DNA of 64,000 bases from Ignavibacteriales bacterium (lineage in GTDB: Bacteria; Bacteroidota; Ignavibacteria; Ignavibacteriales; Melioribacteraceae), in the NCBI GenBank assembly GCA_021740915.1, contig JAIOYW010000010.1:62001-126000 (forward strand). Reading direction: 5' to 3'. Numbering within the stretch: position 1 is the first letter of the stretch; each line of letters opens with the position of its first letter. Below are positions 60,989 through 64,000 of the stretch, in pieces. The translations under genes were made by a program, and so were the position numbers. The notes beneath the pieces were generated by a model, which saw only the letters and a program-made list of their open reading frames with translations, was not told the DNA's origin and made no database searches.

Positions 60989-62152
60989 TTATCTACTGAA
61001 AATTGTCTCCCTTCTCAGTTCGAATTTCTCAACCTTTTCTTCAAGCACAGCAACGCCGATACCGGGTCCTTCGGGAATATCGATATACCCGTCCTGGTCA
61101 AGTTCAACCGGAGGAGATACAATATCCTCTGCGAAATACCGCTTAGTCTCCGATGTATCACCGGGGAGTGTGAAGGCTGCAGATGACTGTAAATGCAGGT
61201 TAAATGCCCTGCCGATTCCCGTTTCATCCATTCCGCCTGACCATACAGGAACACCCATTGACCGCGCATAATCAGCTATTCTGAGGGCTTCTATCATTCC
61301 CCCGACCCGTCCCTGTTTTATATTGATGATACGGCAGCTTCCAAGCTCAATCGCAGATTTAGCGTCCTCGAGCGAATGAATTGATTCGTCCAGGCATAAA
61401 GGAGTTTTGATTTCCTTCTGCAACTTTGAATGGAAATAAATATCGCTGTAAGAAAGTGGCTGCTCAATCATAGTAAGATCAAATTCATCGAGCTTTTTGA
61501 GATGCTCTGCGTCATCAAGACTGTAATCCCCATTTGCATCAGCCATTAACGGGAGATCAGGAAATTTCTCCCTTACTGCGGCAACCCATTCAATATCCTT
61601 CCCTTTTTTGATCTTCATTTTCACGCGGTGATATCTGAGGTCCACTGCCTCCTGCACCGAACTAATAAGTTCCCCGATACTATCTTTTATCCCGATACTG
61701 ATACCCGACATTATCCGGCAAGGCTGAAGTCCTAATAAATCGTAAAGAGGCACACCTTTAATTTTAGCTGTCAAATCGAGTAATGCGTTTTCAACTGCAG
61801 CTTTAGCCATCATATTACCGCGAACCCGCCCTGCGTATTCGATATACTCGGCCAGGTTTTTCGAAGCAGTAAGCTGCGGGATAAGAAATTCTTTAATTAT
61901 ATATTGGCTGGAAACTGTTGTCTCAGGACTATAGAACGGGTCGGGATCAGCTACACATTCACCCCAGCCGGTATAATTCCCGGCTTTTATTTTAATAAGA
62001 AGCGCTTCTTTTCCGGTCCATGTGTATGAACTTATCGAAAAAGGCGAAACAAACGGCAGATCAACAATAATAACCTCAATCAGATCGATCGCCGGTATTT
62101 CGGAAGCTTCCCCCAAAACCCGCTGAAAATTGTCTTTCTTTAAATACTTCAT
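60989..62152 (-). CDS. menC: o-Succinylbenzoate synthase-like enolase-superfamily enzyme
   Basis: The 387-residue enolase-superfamily protein has the general-base KMKIKKGKD (K-x-K), the metal ligands in MADANGDYSLDDAEHL, the glutamate in MIEQPLSYSDIYFH, the aspartate in LCLDESIHSLEDAK, and the lysine IKQGRVGGMIEA. These match the OSBS/N-succinylamino acid racemase group, so menaquinone synthesis is the first guess. The racemase alternative cannot be excluded because no other men genes are adjacent. The N-terminal stretch with FQRVLGEASEIPAIDLIEV is longer than typical. A cbb3 and menaquinone respiratory chain would fit. Confidence 0.85.
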   Translation of the reverse strand: MKYLKKDNFQRVLGEASEIPAIDLIEVIIVDLPFVSPFSISSYTWTGKEALLIKIKAGNYTGWGECVADPDPFYSPETTVSSQYIIKEFLIPQLTASKNLAEYIEYAGRVRGNMMAKAAVENALLDLTAKIKGVPLYDLLGLQPCRIMSGISIGIKDSIGELISSVQEAVDLRYHRVKMKIKKGKDIEWVAAVREKFPDLPLMADANGDYSLDDAEHLKKLDEFDLTMIEQPLSYSDIYFHSKLQKEIKTPLCLDESIHSLEDAKSAIELGSCRIINIKQGRVGGMIEALRIADYARSMGVPVWSGGMDETGIGRAFNLHLQSSAAFTLPGDTSETKRYFAEDIVSPPVELDQDGYIDIPEGPGIGVAVLEEKVEKFELRRETIFSR

Positions 62153-62204
62153 CCCAGTGCGGAATTAAATAAAATGAATTCGTTCTCTCTTTGCCTGAAT
62201 ATTC

Positions 62205-63200
62205 TCAGAACTTTACCCCAACCGATATCCTCTGTACATTCGGGAGAAGGTCATAAACTGAATAAGAATAATCAAAACTAAGCAGCGTCCCCGATAACGG
62301 GAAATTTGTTCCTGCACCGAAACCAAACTTATCGTCATCATAGTTTATTCTGTAGCCGCCGCGCAAATAAATCCTGTCGAAAACAGAGATTTCAGTCCCG
62401 ATATTAATCCTTTCAACATTATCGTTTGGATGCGTTACGTCCAACCCGCCTCTGACCTTCATAAAATCAGCCGTGTATAAATCCATTGCTATCCCTACCT
62501 GAAAATGCAGCGGCAACGGAAACTCATCTGTCTGTAAACTTCCGGGAGCAAGCCGGCTTAGCGGCAGAGTTTGATCCTTGCTGTATGTGATATTCAAATC
62601 AGGTCCTTCAAATTTCATATCTGGTCCGAAATTTGAAAAGCTCATGGCAATAATAAGGTTATTCATCCCCAGATTATATTGCGTTCCAACATCGAATGCA
62701 AAACCATCTGCAACCTCATTCCATATTCTCTGGTAAACATATTTCGCGGTAATTCCAACCGAGAACATTTCCGTGAGTTTTCGTGAAAAAGAAACACCGA
62801 AAAGATTATCGCTTGCATCAAAATAACCGCCAGTTCCGTTCGGCTGTGATTCGGTGGTAATTTCCATTTTCTCCGATGTGACCGATACCAGCCCGACAGT
62901 AAACACTCCGATATCTTCCAGGTTGTATGCCACCGATACCGCACTGATATCGAAGAGATCGAACCATTTATGATACGAAAAATGAGCATCCCAGTTATTA
63001 ACATGGGCTAATCCTGCAGGATTCCAGAAAAAAGCCGAAGCATCATCTGCAAGCCCGATAAATGCACCACCCATTGCAACAGGTTTGGCGCCGATCGGAA
63101 TTTGCAGAAACTGCGCGCCGGCTGATCCAAGATTAGAATACTGTGCCAGGGCTGTCCCGGCAAAAATTATTATCAACAAAAAAAGCTTTTTCATTTTCAT
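62205..63200 (-). CDS. PorV/PorQ-family outer-membrane protein
   Basis: A 331-residue beta-barrel with signal peptide MKMKKLFLLIIIFAGTALAQ. The opening LGSAGAQFLQIPIGAKPVAM followed by GGAFIGLADDASAFFWNPAG is the conserved PorV/PorQ (FadL-like) motif. The remainder alternates strands, ending in VYDLLPNVQRISVGVKF with terminal phenylalanine. PorV-type proteins carry T9SS substrates to the attachment complex. The gene upstream encodes a T9SS-type protein, an arrangement common in FCB genomes. A second start at the ATG for MKKL (63194) is equally possible. Confidence 0.85.
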   Translation of the reverse strand: MKMKKLFLLIIIFAGTALAQYSNLGSAGAQFLQIPIGAKPVAMGGAFIGLADDASAFFWNPAGLAHVNNWDAHFSYHKWFDLFDISAVSVAYNLEDIGVFTVGLVSVTSEKMEITTESQPNGTGGYFDASDNLFGVSFSRKLTEMFSVGITAKYVYQRIWNEVADGFAFDVGTQYNLGMNNLIIAMSFSNFGPDMKFEGPDLNITYSKDQTLPLSRLAPGSLQTDEFPLPLHFQVGIAMDLYTADFMKVRGGLDVTHPNDNVERINIGTEISVFDRIYLRGGYRINYDDDKFGFGAGTNFPLSGTLLSFDYSYSVYDLLPNVQRISVGVKF

Positions 63201-63223
63201 AGCTGTCTTTTTAAGTTTTTCAA

Positions 63224-64000
63224 TTACTTGATAATTGCAAATTTATCGAGATGTTCACCGGCACTCGATTTAACTGAATAAATGTAAATTCCCGGCGCCA
63301 CTTCCCTGCCTCCTTCCGCCCGCAAATCCCATGTCGCGGTGCCGGAAGTGGAAGCATGATAAATTGTCTTAATAAGATCTGCATCCATTGAGAATATGTA
63401 TATCGTACATTCCGGAGGCAAATTGATAAATTTAATCTGTCTTATCGGTTCACGGCGAAGCTCGCCATACTCAATCTCGTAGAGTGATGAAACAAGATAA
63501 GGATTCGGCACAACCTTTATTCCTGACAATTTACTCCGTATAATCTCATTGCTGACCACAGCATCCCTTACCTTAAAGGAAAACCTGTCCCTCAGAGTCG
63601 GGGCAAGAGGGAGCACTGTCTCAAGCGAGTAGATATTTCCGGGAGCAGGTGGATTTACAGAAGGGAAAGTAATCAGTCCTGTGATTCCGTCAAAAGTTAT
63701 TGTCGAAAGTGTAAAAAGGCTGTCCGCAGTTAGGATAACAGTGAGAGAAGAGTCCTTGACTTCAATCGAGATAAATCCTTTTCCATCAGGCAAAGTGCCT
63801 CTGCCTGTGGTAGTTATGAGGTATCTGTTTTTCACGACAGCAGTTTCATTCGAGACAGTAAAATTGATCTCAATATTGTCAGTTCCGCCAACTTTCGATT
63901 GATTCTGAATAATATCAGGCGGATTCATCTCAAAAATAACGCCGTCGCTTGTAGCCTGAGGTTTTCCAAAAAGAAATGCATGAGGTGCAATAACAGTATC
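63224..64000 (-). CDS. T9SS-type surface protein (N-terminus beyond the window)
   Basis: The reading frame is open to the right edge, so the start is missing; a methionine at 63928 is internal. At least 258 residues are visible. The first part is beta-rich (NIEINFTVSNETAVVKNRYL, FISIEVKDSSLTVILTADS). The C-terminus has VVPNPYLVSSLYEIEYGELR and IYIFSMDADLIKTIYH, ending AEGGREVAPGIYIYSVKSSA and FAIIK, which resembles a T9SS type A sorting domain. It is 23 bases upstream of the PorV-like gene on the same strand, so the two are probably expressed together. Confidence 0.8.
   Translation of the reverse strand, partial: DTVIAPHAFLFGKPQATSDGVIFEMNPPDIIQNQSKVGGTDNIEINFTVSNETAVVKNRYLITTTGRGTLPDGKGFISIEVKDSSLTVILTADSLFTLSTITFDGITGLITFPSVNPPAPGNIYSLETVLPLAPTLRDRFSFKVRDAVVSNEIIRSKLSGIKVVPNPYLVSSLYEIEYGELRREPIRQIKFINLPPECTIYIFSMDADLIKTIYHASTSGTATWDLRAEGGREVAPGIYIYSVKSSAGEHLDKFAIIK

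Noticed and set aside
1-64000. CRISPR array, tRNA, rRNA or insertion sequence
   Set aside because: No regularly spaced repeats, cloverleaf-like sequences or transposase reading frames were recognised.

Overview
The window reads as chromosome of a Gram-negative bacterium of the Bacteroidota/Chlorobiota/Ignavibacteriota (FCB) group. An Ignavibacteria-like lineage is my best guess, but that is inference from gene content because there is no rRNA here. The supporting signs are type IX secretion (T9SS) C-terminal sorting modules on two surface proteins, a PorV/PorQ-like protein, a fused CcoN-CcoO cbb3 oxidase, a CarboxypepD_reg-type TonB-dependent receptor, a YpdA-type bacillithiol reductase and a menaquinone-pathway menC. 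Many starts are TTG or lack a strong Shine-Dalgarno. I see no tRNA, rRNA, CRISPR array or insertion sequence.

Layout. 1-1655: two tandem MscS-type channels, the first cut by the window edge and the second with an apparent one-base frameshift. 1851-6518: tight haem operon hemH-hemY-hemB-hemL. 6547-10588 (minus): exported GHL10 glycosidase-like protein, aroB, aroK and a small outer-membrane barrel. 10689-13747 (minus): alkaline phosphatase and a calcineurin-like phosphoesterase, overlapping by one base. 14048-18933: compact mevalonate operon, mvaD, phosphomevalonate kinase, an HMG-CoA reductase/mevalonate kinase fusion and idi, followed by three small genes to 20582. 20690-30630 (minus): a 2729-residue cytoplasmic sensor kinase with about 14 PAS and 3 GAF domains, followed by a receiver-kinase-receiver hybrid. 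31213-39726: a mixed set with a RecB-like nuclease, aldo/keto reductase, Sel1 protein, RsbU-like phosphatase, YjbR protein, Prc protease and a small DUF6922-like protein. 39874-42921 (minus): TonB-dependent haem-type receptor with a small membrane protein upstream. 43452-51839: complete cbb3 oxidase operon ccoI-S-NO-Q-P-G-H plus a DsbD_2/TauE-like membrane protein. 51949-53865 (minus): a decayed AbiE-like module with a striking operator-like inverted repeat upstream. 54193-64000: CotH/T9SS protein, NUDIX hydrolase, YpdA, an operon of fluoride channel, DUF190, methyltransferase and MGMT-like protein, then menC, PorV-like and a partial T9SS-type protein.

How the genes fit together. Haem synthesis, a likely haem receptor, menaquinone synthesis and the cbb3 oxidase fit microaerobic respiration. 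CcoI, CcoG, CcoH, CcoS and the DsbD_2 protein supply oxidase copper and assembly functions. The mevalonate operon makes isopentenyl diphosphate and dimethylallyl diphosphate for quinones and other isoprenoids. The two phosphatases suggest phosphate scavenging. The giant kinase and its neighbour look like a soluble, multi-input phosphorelay and are the most unusual intact genes here. The AbiE remnant shows how such a toxin gene decays, with an internal stop and a frameshift.
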